A program made the translations under genes and the position numbers. DNA of 55,780 nucleotides from assembly GCA_937902735.1 (NCBI GenBank), contig CALELS010000026.1, positions 1 to 55,780 of the forward strand, given 5' to 3'. A model generated the notes under the pieces. It worked only from the letters and a program-made list of their open reading frames with translations. It had not been told where the DNA came from and did not search any database. The DNA comes from an uncultured Caryophanales bacterium. GTDB lineage: Bacteria > Bacillota_I > Bacilli_A > RFN20 > CAG-826. Positions 7,468 through 16,924 of the stretch are shown in pieces. Each line of letters starts with the position of its first letter. Within the stretch, counting starts at the first letter, position 1.

Positions 7468-8277
7468 TTAGTCTCTTTCAATGTCTTCGTAAGGTTTTGA
7501 TTCTTCGTTAGTGATATTAGGAGTCAATTTATCGATTCTCACATTATAATTAATATGGATGTCATCAAAATTCACTTCACTTGTGCGGTGATAATATGAT
7601 TTTAGATGATGATATTCAACATCTATTTCCATATCGTGATGAATGTTATTTTCATCATAGTTTGCTTTCATATAAACACTATCGCTGCCCAGTGAATTGA
7701 AGAGATAACTAACCATAATGTTATTATCTTCAACAATCTTATTGTATGTATCATCTAAATCATTAATTGCATTTGAAACATATAGACGATTGTTATCTCT
7801 TAAAGTATCGATGAAAATTTGCCAATTGGCTTTAAAATTATCTTCATTTTTATAAATATCTCGACTTACAACATAAACAGGATTACCTAGATCACTAGAT
7901 TTACCATCTGTGCGGGTAACGTTATAAATAATATGTTTACCATCTTCTTCTAAGTAATATTTCCATGATTCGATTAAACTTCTTTTTTCTTCTCCGTTTT
8001 CATTATAAATAGTGAAAACATATCGATGATAATATCTTTCTTTCTTATTATATAATTCCTTAATTTCGCGATAAGTTATTCCATCATTACTATTATGTTT
8101 TAGTTCATAATTATCTAAATCATATTCTTCAATAGGAATATAGGATTCACTTTCAGAATCATTAATAAGCAAATTTAAATAATCGATGCGAATTTTCGCT
8201 TCTTCTTTAGAAATGAAACCTCCATGGCATGATGCCATTAAAGGAAGGATAGATAATGTAATTAATGCTTTTTTCAT
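7468..8277 (-). CDS. Lipoprotein of unknown function
   Basis: The N-terminus MKKALITLSILPLMASCHGG is a clear lipoprotein signal with lipobox MASC, so the 269-aa protein is probably anchored on the outer face of the membrane. The remainder is acidic and rich in Asp, Asn and Tyr, with no motif I recognise. Its ATG overlaps the tyrS stop by one base (TAATG), so it should be translationally coupled to tyrS and to the ccpA-like gene. Such fast-evolving lipoproteins next to housekeeping genes are often lineage-specific. Confidence 0.8.
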   Translation of the reverse strand: MKKALITLSILPLMASCHGGFISKEEAKIRIDYLNLLINDSESESYIPIEEYDLDNYELKHNSNDGITYREIKELYNKKERYYHRYVFTIYNENGEEKRSLIESWKYYLEEDGKHIIYNVTRTDGKSSDLGNPVYVVSRDIYKNEDNFKANWQIFIDTLRDNNRLYVSNAINDLDDTYNKIVEDNNIMVSYLFNSLGSDSVYMKANYDENNIHHDMEIDVEYHHLKSYYHRTSEVNFDDIHINYNVRIDKLTPNITNEESKPYEDIERD

Positions 8278-9527
8278 TATATTAATTTAATTAGATAATA
8301 GTTCTTCTTGCCGCGTTTTAAGACGATATATTCATCATAAAGTGCATCTGCTTTAGTAACAACTTTTGTTAAGTCATTAACTTTATCTCCATTAATGGAG
8401 ATTGAATTACCATTAATGAATTCACGGGCTTCTCTTTTTGATGAGGCTGTTTTAATCTCAATTAAGACATCTTCAAGAAGTGCGTTAGCGTGAGCTTCCA
8501 CTAAAGAGGAACCGAGAAGTTCCATAATTGCTTCTTTGGATAAAGATTTGAAATTACCAGTAAAGAATGTGTTGGTCATTTCCACTGCTTCTTTAGCTTT
8601 ATCTTCTCCATGGATTAAAGAAACAACTTCATAAGCTAATGCTTTTTGAGCAATTCTTTGTCCTAAATTTTCATAATGTTCTTTATTGATTCGCTCAATT
8701 TCTTCAAGTGATTTAAATGAGAATACTTTAAGGTATCTTGCAGCATCATCATCACTAACATTGATGAAATATTGATATAAACGATATGGAGAACATAGTT
8801 TTGGATCTAGATATAGAGCGCCTTGTTCAGATTTACCAAATTTCTTTCCATTTTGGTCAAGAAGTAATGGGACTGTGAAAACACCAACATCAGCATTACT
8901 ACCTTCAACTTTGCGGATAAGTTCAAGGCCACTTGTAAGGTTGCCCCATTGGTCACCACCACCTATTTGCATTTGACAATGATGGGTTTGATATAAAGTT
9001 AAGAAGTCGATTGCTTGAAGAATTGTATAAGAGAATTCAGTAAATGAAATTCCACTTTGAAGTCTACTAGCAACAATATCTTTATTAATCATGTAATTGA
9101 TTGGAAAATATTTTCCATAATCACGAAGGAAATCGAGAGTAGACATTTTAGAAATCCAATCATAATTATTTAAAATCATTCCTTTTTCAGGATTTGTTAA
9201 ATCAATAAATCTTTCAAGTTGCTTACGAATTGAATTAGTGTTTTCTTTAAGTGATTCTTCGGAAAGAAGATTTCTTTCTTTAGATTTACCACTTGGATCA
9301 CCAATCATTCCTGTTGCACCACCAACAATTGCAATAATCTTGTGTCCTGCTTTTTGAAGTCTCATAAGCATGGAAATCATGACAAAGTTACCAACGTGCA
9401 TTGATGATGCAGATGGGTCAAAACCACAATAAATTGTGGTTGGTTTAGATAAAAGTTCACGGACTTCTTCTTCGTTTGAAAAGTCCTTAATTAAATTACG
9501 AGCAATTAATTCATCAAAAAGGGTCAT
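8277..9527 (-). CDS. tyrS: Tyrosyl-tRNA synthetase
   Basis: This class I enzyme charges tRNA-Tyr. The 416-aa protein shows YCGFDPSASSMHVGN (the HIGH-equivalent HVGN), GGATGMIGDPSGKS, and the KMSKS-equivalent KFGKS near residue 230. A C-terminal S4-like RNA-binding domain (SSKREAREFINGNSISINGDKVND) completes it. AAGGAG lies a few bases before the ATG. The gene follows the ccpA-like gene by only 3 nt, and no T-box leader is present, so it is not controlled by its own tRNA from a dedicated promoter here. Confidence 0.97.
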   Translation of the reverse strand: MTLFDELIARNLIKDFSNEEEVRELLSKPTTIYCGFDPSASSMHVGNFVMISMLMRLQKAGHKIIAIVGGATGMIGDPSGKSKERNLLSEESLKENTNSIRKQLERFIDLTNPEKGMILNNYDWISKMSTLDFLRDYGKYFPINYMINKDIVASRLQSGISFTEFSYTILQAIDFLTLYQTHHCQMQIGGGDQWGNLTSGLELIRKVEGSNADVGVFTVPLLLDQNGKKFGKSEQGALYLDPKLCSPYRLYQYFINVSDDDAARYLKVFSFKSLEEIERINKEHYENLGQRIAQKALAYEVVSLIHGEDKAKEAVEMTNTFFTGNFKSLSKEAIMELLGSSLVEAHANALLEDVLIEIKTASSKREAREFINGNSISINGDKVNDLTKVVTKADALYDEYIVLKRGKKNYYLIKLI

Positions 9528-9530
9528 ATA

Positions 9531-10532
9531 TTACTCCTTAGTTGAATCACGTTTAATGTATTGAGATTCAAATTTGTATGTTTTGTTTTGTAAATCGCCT
9601 TTTGCTAAGTCGGTTAACATATACATTGCACGACGGCCAACTTCTTGCATATCGATATAGAACGTTGAGATGGTTGGGCGAGTAATTGTGCTATATTTTG
9701 TTCCAATTAAAGAAATTGTTTCAATATCTTCAGGGACACTTAAGCCACTGTCAGTGGCTGCGTTAATAATAGCAGCAGAAATAGAGTCGCGGTATGCGAT
9801 AAAATATCCACTCTTATGAGTTTTGAAATAATCTATAAAATCAGCATATGTTCTTGTGTATGAATCATCAACATTGAGAATTTCATATGCAACATTAAGT
9901 TCTTCACAAACTCTTTGGAATGCTTTTTCAGTTCTTGCTAAAAGACGACCACAGTTATGAACGTGGACAAAGACAGGCTTTTTATTTGGATAATTTTTAA
10001 TGTGGGAGGAAACTACTTGTCTTAAGATATGTTCATATCCAAAGATAACACACCCACTCTTTTCATCTTCAATTCTGTTATTGATAACAATGGCAGGAAC
10101 TGAGTAAGAATTAAGTTTTTGAATATCTTCTTCTTCAAGTTCATCATCAAAGATGAGTGCTCCATCTACATGAGATGTGATGACTTTTTCAAGCATACGA
10201 GCGGCATCTTCTTTAGAATGTGAAGTGACAAATAATGAAAGGTTATATCCTTTTTCTTTACATACTTCGATAATGCCATTAAGCATATTTGAAATATAAA
10301 CATAATTTGCACTTGGGATGACTACCCCAACAGTAGTTGATCTATTAGTAGCTAAAGCTTGAGCAAGACCACTAGGTTTATAACCTAATCTTTTAATTGT
10401 GTCTTCAACTCTCTTCTTTGTAGCCTCTGTAACGTTACCTTGGTTATTAATAACACGAGAAACAGTAGCAAGAGAAACACCGCTTGCTTTAGCAACTTCA
10501 TATATAGTTACACGTTCTTTTAAATTATCCAT
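9531..10532 (-). CDS. ccpA: LacI/GalR-family regulator, probable CcpA
   Basis: The 333-aa protein has the LacI helix-turn-helix (VTIYEVAKASGVSLATVSRV), the hinge helix (PSGLAQALATNRS) and a periplasmic-binding-like effector domain (TTVGVVIPSANYVYISNML onward). The DNA-recognition part is close to CcpA, and the position beside tyrS and rpsD matches the broader ccpA-tyrS-rpsD neighbourhood in Bacillus. The effector domain is more divergent, so a sugar-specific LacI repressor remains possible. The start is the ATG at 10532, 6 nt after AAGGAG; the longer frame adds implausible residues. Two palindromes in its promoter suggest autoregulation. Confidence 0.75.
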   Translation of the reverse strand: MDNLKERVTIYEVAKASGVSLATVSRVINNQGNVTEATKKRVEDTIKRLGYKPSGLAQALATNRSTTVGVVIPSANYVYISNMLNGIIEVCKEKGYNLSLFVTSHSKEDAARMLEKVITSHVDGALIFDDELEEEDIQKLNSYSVPAIVINNRIEDEKSGCVIFGYEHILRQVVSSHIKNYPNKKPVFVHVHNCGRLLARTEKAFQRVCEELNVAYEILNVDDSYTRTYADFIDYFKTHKSGYFIAYRDSISAAIINAATDSGLSVPEDIETISLIGTKYSTITRPTISTFYIDMQEVGRRAMYMLTDLAKGDLQNKTYKFESQYIKRDSTKE

Positions 10533-10547
10533 TTTGTTCTCCTTCTT

Positions 10548-10561
10548 TGAAAACATTTTCA
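10548..10561. promoter_or_regulatory. Operator-like palindrome 1 (TGAAAA-N2-TTTTCA)
   Basis: TGAAAACATTTTCA matches the cre consensus TGWAANCGNTNWCA except at the central CG. It lies immediately downstream of the -10 of the ccpA-like gene. A LacI-family protein bound here would block transcription. Confidence 0.6.
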
Positions 10562-10589
10562 TTATATATGAAAAAATTTTCATAGACAA
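10561..10589 (-). promoter_or_regulatory. Promoter of the ccpA-like gene
   Basis: On the minus strand TTGTCT (10589-10584) and a perfect TATAAT (10566-10561) are 17 bp apart. Two operator-like palindromes overlap the spacer and the region just after the -10. Confidence 0.75.
10567..10584. promoter_or_regulatory. Operator-like palindrome 2 (same half-sites)
   Basis: TATGAAAAAATTTTCATA contains the same TGAAAA-N2-TTTTCA core (10569-10582). It fills the spacer between -35 and -10. Its centre is exactly 21 bp from the centre of palindrome 1, about two helical turns. Confidence 0.6.
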
Positions 10590-10631
10590 TATATTAGTCA
10601 TTTATGACTATAAAACATTTGATTTAGTATT

Positions 10632-10674
10632 AAAAAAGATAGACTCAAACAAATTAGTAAATTAAGTCTATCTT
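10632..10674 (-). terminator. Intrinsic terminator after pncB, end of the glg operon
   Basis: A perfect 10-bp stem, AAGATAGACT/AGTCTATCTT on the minus strand, encloses a 19-nt loop and is followed by TTTTTT. It begins 7 nt after the pncB stop codon. Confidence 0.8.
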
Positions 10675-10680
10675 CTTATA

Positions 10681-11784
10681 TTAATAAATAGGATAAGGAA
10701 CTTTTTTGAGTCTATCGCTTGGAATATCTCTTCTTCCTTCTTTGGCTTGATCTTTTCCATCAAGAATAACTAAATCACCTGTAAAACCAATTGTAGTATT
10801 GTTTACTAGAGATGTTCCAACACCATAGGTGTTAACTGGGACTTTTGCTTTTACCCATTCAGCGATTTTTTGATAAGTAAAGCCACTACTAACAATGATT
10901 TTGACATATGGATATCCAGCCTTATCGAGTTCTTCTCTTAAGGCAAAAATAAGTTCTTTACAAACACCATGTGGATCAAAACCACTTGTATCTTTGTCAT
11001 CAAAATAATGGTCAATAAGAGCTTTTGAAGTATCAACACGAACAGCATTTAAATCTTCTTTAAGATGAGCTGCTAAGAGGAGAGAATCTCTAACAACATT
11101 GTTGTTATAGTCAATTAAAGCTGTGACTTTTTCATTAGGGAATGTCTTGTGATATAAGTCAGCAGCTTTAATAATATCTCCACCACAAACTTGAATTAAG
11201 GCATGTGGCATTGTACCCATTCCATGTCCACCCCACCATAGTCCTTGAGCATCTGTTGAAACTTTACGAATACCAGCAACGTAGGTAGCATATCCATCAC
11301 CAATTTGGGTGTTATATTCATCTTGTCTATCAGCCATTGAAAATGCATCTGCACCATTAAGAGCTTGTTTTACAAGCCAAACGTTTGTAGCTACACTACT
11401 TCTTCTGGCAAGAACACCATCAATCATTGATTCAAGGAAACCAAAGTTTTCATATTTACCAGTAATCTTTAATACTGGTTCGCCACTTTTAATAATGTCA
11501 CCATCATTTAAAGCAACAATTTCCAATTCTTCTGGATGAATTGCGTATTCATGAATTAGGGCAATTGCTTCATCAAGACCACAAACCATTGCTTCTTCTC
11601 TTCTTTGGAAAAATTGCATGGTGACAATATGATTTGGATTATGTTCTTTTACAATCTTATTACTTTTCAAAAAGTAATTTGCAGCAAAAAATCCATCTTT
11701 TAAACGAGGATCAAATTTGAATGTTTTATTAGTAAGACGAGATATTTTTCCTGCTTCTTTAAGTTTAATTTCAAGTTCTTCCAT
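10681..11784 (-). CDS. pncB: Nicotinate phosphoribosyltransferase
   Basis: This enzyme converts nicotinate and PRPP to nicotinate mononucleotide in NAD salvage. The 367-aa protein has FFAANYFLKSNKIV and MQFFQRREEAMVCGL near the N-terminus, GVLARRSSVATNVW, the central ALIDYNNNVVRDSL strand, and the phosphate-binding end VSSGFTYQKIAEW...VNTYGVGTSL. Its substrate would come from the nicotinamidase-like protein at 41205-41723. It is the last gene of the glgC-to-pncB transcript, 11 nt after trmB, with GAGGTG as ribosome site. Confidence 0.9.
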   Translation of the reverse strand: MEELEIKLKEAGKISRLTNKTFKFDPRLKDGFFAANYFLKSNKIVKEHNPNHIVTMQFFQRREEAMVCGLDEAIALIHEYAIHPEELEIVALNDGDIIKSGEPVLKITGKYENFGFLESMIDGVLARRSSVATNVWLVKQALNGADAFSMADRQDEYNTQIGDGYATYVAGIRKVSTDAQGLWWGGHGMGTMPHALIQVCGGDIIKAADLYHKTFPNEKVTALIDYNNNVVRDSLLLAAHLKEDLNAVRVDTSKALIDHYFDDKDTSGFDPHGVCKELIFALREELDKAGYPYVKIIVSSGFTYQKIAEWVKAKVPVNTYGVGTSLVNNTTIGFTGDLVILDGKDQAKEGRRDIPSDRLKKVPYPIY

Positions 11785-11795
11785 TTTTTACACCT

Positions 11796-12410
11796 CTATT
11801 TTTGTAAAACTATGCGATGAATTGGTTTATTTTGAATACGAAATTTACGTTCATATTCACTCATTGAATCGTTAATTTCATCAAATTTATAATCAAATTC
11901 AGACTTAATTAATTTAAATTTGGTTTTTGTTATTTCTTCTAAAGTAAATTCATAGAGCGAGTCGTTATCAGTTTTGATATTAATATATGAATCATCTTTA
12001 AGAAGTTCATAATATCTTTCTAAAAATTTTATATATGTAAGTCTTCTTTTTGTATGTCTTTTCTTTGGCCAAGGATCAGAGAAATTTAAATATAATTTAT
12101 TAATACTTCCTTTAGGAAGAGAAGCAAGAATAACTTCAACATCAAGAGGAATTACATATATATTCTTTAATTCAGCTTCAACAATCTTTTTTGCCATCAT
12201 TCCAGCAACAGTTTGTATCTTTTCAATTGCCATATAATGAACATCAGGATGTTTTGATGCTAAACCAATAATAAAATCACCTTTACCACTTCCAATTTCA
12301 ATCTCTAAAGGAGAATTATAAAATTCATCTTTTAAATTAATTTCTTCTTTGACGATTTCTGGATGCAAAGATAAATAATCTACTGCCCACTTTTTATATT
12401 TGGTTCTCAT
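11796..12410 (-). CDS. trmB: tRNA (guanine-N7)-methyltransferase TrmB
   Basis: TrmB methylates G46 of tRNA variable loops with S-adenosylmethionine. The 204-aa protein has the SAM motif EIGSGKGDFIIGLA (about 36-50) and the family signature FSDPWPKKRHTKRRL (about 110-125), where the DPWPKxRH residues bind tRNA. It starts on the base after the pepV stop codon (TAAATG), implying reinitiation or coupling. Its length is normal. Confidence 0.95.
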   Translation of the reverse strand: MRTKYKKWAVDYLSLHPEIVKEEINLKDEFYNSPLEIEIGSGKGDFIIGLASKHPDVHYMAIEKIQTVAGMMAKKIVEAELKNIYVIPLDVEVILASLPKGSINKLYLNFSDPWPKKRHTKRRLTYIKFLERYYELLKDDSYINIKTDNDSLYEFTLEEITKTKFKLIKSEFDYKFDEINDSMSEYERKFRIQNKPIHRIVLQK

Positions 12411-13751
12411 TTATTTTAGATTTCCTAAATCAAATATTGCTCTAGCATAAATTACTGCAGACAAATAGAAATCTTCTACAGGCATAAGTTCATTTGGCTC
12501 ATGCATTGTTGAAACTCTTCCTGGGAAAAGCGCTCCAAAAGCAATTGTATTTTTTGCATGTTTAGCATATGTACCACCTCCGGTGGTAAGCATTGGAGTC
12601 TTATAGTCTCCGCTTTCTTCTTGATAAGCTTTATATAAAGTTGAAACTAATTTAGATTCTGGTTCATATAAAAGATATGGAGAAGGTTCTTTCATAGTAG
12701 AAGTAGTACCAAAATATTCATCAAAATGTTTCTTAAATTCTTCTGGATTAACATCATTTGGATGACGGAAATTAATAGTGAACTTTAAGATTGATTTTTC
12801 AAACGAAATTAAACCTAAGCAATAGGTTGTTTCTCCTAATAATTTAGTAGAGGCAAAACCTTCAAATGATTCACCTGAAGTATCTGATAATTTATCAGCA
12901 AGTAATCTAAATTCTTTGATGTTATAGAATTCACCAAGTTCTTTTAAGGCAATTAATGCAGCATTAACTCCTAAAGCAGGTGTTGATCCATGAACTGATT
13001 TACCTATAAAGACAATCTTATCTTCTTCTTCAATAAAATTAACATTATTATCTCGAAGATATTTGACTAATTCTTCAATATTTGTAACTTCGACTTCAAC
13101 ACGGTCACAAACAGCATTAGTAGCGACTCCACCCTTAATTGAGATGATTTCTGGGGCGTTAACGACTAAAGTTGGATAGAAATCAACTATTCCTTTTTCA
13201 CCATAAATGAGAGGAAAATCACTATCTGGAGTGAATCCAAAATCAACATATGGTTTATGTAGTTTTTCGAAATAATAATCTAGACAAGATGAACCTCTTT
13301 CTTCGTCTCCGCCGACAACAAATATTATTTTATAATCCTTTAGAAGATTATTATCTCTTAATGCAACACAAGAGAAGAAAGCAGCAATTAATGGTCCTTT
13401 ATCATCGGAAGAGCCTCGCCCATAGATATTACCATCTTTTATATATGGTTCAAAAGCAGGTCTAACCCATTTGCCAGAAACAGGAACAACATCAGCATGT
13501 GCGTAAATTCCAATTGTTCTTTTACCTTCGCCAATTGTTATCTCAGTGCAATAGCCATTACATCTATCAACTTTAAAACCGTATTTAAGTGCAAGATTTG
13601 CAACATATTCAAGTGCGTTATAAACGCCTTCACCAAATGGTTTACGTTCTGAAATTGTCTTTTCATCATATATTGAATTGATGGAAACAAATTCAAATAA
13701 TGTTTTCATCATTTCTTCTTCATAAGGCTTTAGTAAAGCTTTATAGTCCAT
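12411..13751 (-). CDS. pepV: Dipeptidase, PepV/Sapep type (M20 metallopeptidase)
   Basis: This cytoplasmic zinc dipeptidase breaks down imported dipeptides. Metal-binding motifs are visible: GIYAHADVVPVSGKW (His and Asp), GRGSSDDKGPL, GGDEERGSSC (catalytic Glu and ligand), and C-terminal MHEPNE. The 446-aa length and the GEKGIVDFYP segment fit PepV rather than succinyl-diaminopimelate desuccinylase. It overlaps coaX by 11 bp and sits within the glgC-pncB operon. Substrate range is inferred from the family. Confidence 0.88.
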   Translation of the reverse strand: MDYKALLKPYEEEMMKTLFEFVSINSIYDEKTISERKPFGEGVYNALEYVANLALKYGFKVDRCNGYCTEITIGEGKRTIGIYAHADVVPVSGKWVRPAFEPYIKDGNIYGRGSSDDKGPLIAAFFSCVALRDNNLLKDYKIIFVVGGDEERGSSCLDYYFEKLHKPYVDFGFTPDSDFPLIYGEKGIVDFYPTLVVNAPEIISIKGGVATNAVCDRVEVEVTNIEELVKYLRDNNVNFIEEEDKIVFIGKSVHGSTPALGVNAALIALKELGEFYNIKEFRLLADKLSDTSGESFEGFASTKLLGETTYCLGLISFEKSILKFTINFRHPNDVNPEEFKKHFDEYFGTTSTMKEPSPYLLYEPESKLVSTLYKAYQEESGDYKTPMLTTGGGTYAKHAKNTIAFGALFPGRVSTMHEPNELMPVEDFYLSAVIYARAIFDLGNLK

Positions 13752-14520
13752 TTTTTACTCCCTTCTCATAAAGGATTTTTACTCCTTTAAGTAATAAATC
13801 TTTATCATAGATAAAGTCATCTAACAATTTATAAACATTAGAGGCATAACCTCCAGTTAGAATAAATTTTATGTTTTTATATTTTTTCTTTAGTTCATCA
13901 ACATAACCTTGAATCATGAAAACATGTCCCATATATAGGCCAGATTCCATCGCTTCAATTGTGTTTGTACCCATGAATTTAATTTCTTTTTCTGCTACTT
14001 CTACTTTCGGAAGAAGAGCGGTTTTGTCACTCATTATTGATGAACAAAGTCCCATTCCTGGGAAGAAATTTGTATGAGTAAATTCACCATTTTCATTAAT
14101 GAATAAGAATTTTGTAATTGTACCTAAATCAACAATTAAGGCAGGATATGAATATAATTCATTTGCTGCAGCTAAATCTGCTAATAGGTCGCTTCCAACT
14201 TCATCTTTGCAAGTTATATCCATTTTTACAAAAGAATTATATCTTTTATCAATGATTGGAATTTCTTTGTTAATTACATTGTTGATTGCGATTTGAACTA
14301 ATCTAGAGATTCTAGGAACTACACTTGAAATAAGACCACCATCAAAGATGGTATTTTCTTTCTTAGCATCTTTAACTACTTCAATAACTGTCTTTTTTAT
14401 ATCATCAAGTTCGCTACCAGAGGTAAGAATTTTCTTTGAAGAAATTATATTTTCACCTTCAAAAATAGCGAAGTTAATTGTAGTGTTTCCTATATCAACA
14501 ATAAATAATAATTTATCCAT
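13741..14520 (-). CDS. coaX: Type III pantothenate kinase
   Basis: CoaX phosphorylates pantothenate, the first step to coenzyme A; the type III form is not feedback-inhibited. The 259-aa protein has the ASKHA phosphate motif VDIGNTTINFAIF, the GSDLLADLAAA segment, VDLGTITKF and NFFPGMGLC, then FILTGGYAS near the C-terminus. I chose the ATG at 14520, one nt after the leuS stop. An upstream in-frame start would lie inside leuS and add non-family residues. Confidence 0.93.
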   Translation of the reverse strand: MDKLLFIVDIGNTTINFAIFEGENIISSKKILTSGSELDDIKKTVIEVVKDAKKENTIFDGGLISSVVPRISRLVQIAINNVINKEIPIIDKRYNSFVKMDITCKDEVGSDLLADLAAANELYSYPALIVDLGTITKFLFINENGEFTHTNFFPGMGLCSSIMSDKTALLPKVEVAEKEIKFMGTNTIEAMESGLYMGHVFMIQGYVDELKKKYKNIKFILTGGYASNVYKLLDDFIYDKDLLLKGVKILYEKGVKNGL

Positions 14521-14521
14521 T

Positions 14522-16924
14522 TTAATTAGCGACAATGTTGATGATTTTGTTTTTAACAACAATTACCTTTCTAATAGTTTTTCCTTCGAGATGTTTCTTA
14601 ACAATATCTAAGTCCATTGCTAACTTTTGAACTTCTTCATCAGCTAGATCTTTTTTAACACGAATTGTTGCTCGCAATTTGCCATTTACAGAAACAGCAA
14701 TATTGGTGTCATCAAGCACTAGTTTTGCAGCATCATATGTTGGCCATGATTCATAATCAATGAATGTTTTCTTTGTGTGGAATTCATAGATTTCCTCACT
14801 AACAAATGGGCAAACGCAGCTAAACATCTTTAAAAATCCCATCATGTATGGACGATATAAACTATTTGCTTTATAAGCAGCATTAATAAATATCATCATT
14901 TGAGATATTGCAGTATTTATTTGAAGAGCTTCAAAATCTTCTGTTACTTTCTTAACTGTTGCATTATATGCAAAATCGAGTTCATTTGAATTTGTATCAC
15001 TAAAGCGATTAACAAATTCTGGATCAGTATAAATTCTATGTACACGATCAATGAATTTTCTTGCACCAGCAAGTCCACCAGTAGACCATGGGAATGATTC
15101 TTCAAGTGGTCCAGCAAACATTTCGAATAATCTTAATGCATCTGCACCATAATCTTCAACAATGTCATCAGGATTTACGACATTACCACGAGATTTTGAC
15201 ATCTTTTCACCGTTTTCACCTAAGACCATACCTTGATGGAATAATCTTTTAAATGGTTCAGGTGTATAGACAACTTTCTTATTATATAAGAATTTAAACC
15301 AAAATCTTGAATATAAGAGGTGCAAGACAGCATGTTCTGCTCCACCAATGTAGAGATCAACTGGTAACCAGTGTTTAATCAATTCAGGATCTGCAATTGC
15401 TTTATCATTGTGCGGATCTAAATAGCGAATGAAATACCAGCAACTACCAGCCCATTGAGGCATAGTATTTGTTTCACGAAGCCCATGAACTCCATTAACA
15501 GTAACTTCTCTCCAGGATTTAGCACGTGTAAGAGGAGAAGAACCATCTTTACTTGGAGCATATAATTCCATATCTGGTAAAGTAAGTGGTAATTCATCAA
15601 GCGATAAAACATAAGTTGATTTATCATCCATTTCGACAACAGGGATTGGTTCGCCCCAATATCTTTGACGTGAGAATACCCAGTCACGAAGTTTGTAATT
15701 TATTTTGGCTTTACCTTTTTTAAGTTCAACTAATTTTGCAATAATTGCATCTTTTGCATCCTTAATATTTAATCCATTTGCAAAGCCACTATTAATATGT
15801 GGAGCATCTCCTTCGAATGCTTTTGTAGAAACATCTCCTTCTAAAACTTGAACCATTTCAAGATTATGAGCTTTTGCAAATTCGTAGTCTCTTTGATCGT
15901 GTGTTGGAACAGCCATAACTGCACCTTCTCCATAACCAAATAAGACATAGTCTGCAATATAAATTGGAACTTTCTTTCCATTAATTGGATTAATTGCATA
16001 TGCTCCAATAAAGACGCCAGTTTTTTCTTTATTCAATTCTGTTCTTTCCATATCGGATTTCGATTTAATAGAATCACGATATTTAGCGATAGCTTCTTTA
16101 CAGTCTTCACTAGCAATTTTATCAACGAGAGGATGTTCAGGAGCTAAACAGCAATAAGTACAGCCAAATAATGTATCTGCACGGGTTGTAAAAACTTTAA
16201 ATGATTCAGTTGAATCATATACATCAAATGTAATTTCGGCACCTAAAGATTTACCAATCCAGTTCGTTTGCATAGCAAGAGTAGATTTTGGCCAATCTAA
16301 AAGAGATAAACCATCTAATAGCTCTTCGGCATATTTTGTGATTGCTAAAACCCATTGACGCATTGGAAGTTTGATTACAGGGAATCCACCAACTTCGCTT
16401 TTTCCATCAATAACTTCTTCGTTTGCAAGAATTGTGCCGAGTTCTGGGCAATAATTTACTGGAATATTAGAAACATAGGCTAAATCATCCTTATACATCT
16501 CTGTAAATATCCATTGAGTCCATTTGTAATAGTTAGGATCACAAGTAGCAATTTCTTTTGACCAGTCATATGAAAAACCTAATTTTTTAATTTGTTCACG
16601 GAAATGATCGATGTTCCTATATGTAAATTCACTTGGATGACGATTATTTTTAATAGCATATTGTTCTGCTGGTAAACCAAAAGCATCCCATCCCATTGGG
16701 TGAAGGACATTAAATCCTTGCATTCTTTTCATTCTAGCGATGACATCACTAGCGGTGTATCCTTCAGGATGTCCAACATGAAGACCTTGTCCAGAAGGAT
16801 AAGGAAACATATCTAAGACATAATATTTTGGCTTAGAAAAGTCATGAGTATCACAATAAAATGGTTTCTTTTCTTCGTAGAGTTTAGCCCATTTTTGTTC
16901 TACTTTCTTATGTTCGTAGCTCAT
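14522..16924 (-). CDS. leuS: Leucyl-tRNA synthetase
   Basis: This class I synthetase charges tRNA-Leu. The 800-aa protein has the HIGH motif in FPYPSGQGLHVGHPEGY (about 37-53), the CP1 editing domain (FKVFTTRADTLFGCTY and VPTHDQRDYEFA), the signature KMSKSRGNVVNPDD (about 570-583), and the anticodon and C-terminal domains. It overlaps glgA by 4 bp (ATGA). A T-box leader, common for leuS in Firmicutes, is absent because the gene is embedded in the glycogen operon. Confidence 0.97.
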   Translation of the reverse strand: MSYEHKKVEQKWAKLYEEKKPFYCDTHDFSKPKYYVLDMFPYPSGQGLHVGHPEGYTASDVIARMKRMQGFNVLHPMGWDAFGLPAEQYAIKNNRHPSEFTYRNIDHFREQIKKLGFSYDWSKEIATCDPNYYKWTQWIFTEMYKDDLAYVSNIPVNYCPELGTILANEEVIDGKSEVGGFPVIKLPMRQWVLAITKYAEELLDGLSLLDWPKSTLAMQTNWIGKSLGAEITFDVYDSTESFKVFTTRADTLFGCTYCCLAPEHPLVDKIASEDCKEAIAKYRDSIKSKSDMERTELNKEKTGVFIGAYAINPINGKKVPIYIADYVLFGYGEGAVMAVPTHDQRDYEFAKAHNLEMVQVLEGDVSTKAFEGDAPHINSGFANGLNIKDAKDAIIAKLVELKKGKAKINYKLRDWVFSRQRYWGEPIPVVEMDDKSTYVLSLDELPLTLPDMELYAPSKDGSSPLTRAKSWREVTVNGVHGLRETNTMPQWAGSCWYFIRYLDPHNDKAIADPELIKHWLPVDLYIGGAEHAVLHLLYSRFWFKFLYNKKVVYTPEPFKRLFHQGMVLGENGEKMSKSRGNVVNPDDIVEDYGADALRLFEMFAGPLEESFPWSTGGLAGARKFIDRVHRIYTDPEFVNRFSDTNSNELDFAYNATVKKVTEDFEALQINTAISQMMIFINAAYKANSLYRPYMMGFLKMFSCVCPFVSEEIYEFHTKKTFIDYESWPTYDAAKLVLDDTNIAVSVNGKLRATIRVKKDLADEEVQKLAMDLDIVKKHLEGKTIRKVIVVKNKIINIVAN

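Noticed and set aside
15418..15687. An 89-codon frame inside leuS
   Set aside because: It is a shadow in another frame of the leuS coding sequence, without an SD or family resemblance.
14522..16924. T-box leader for leuS or tyrS
   Set aside because: Both genes begin within a few bases of the preceding gene, leaving no room for a leader.
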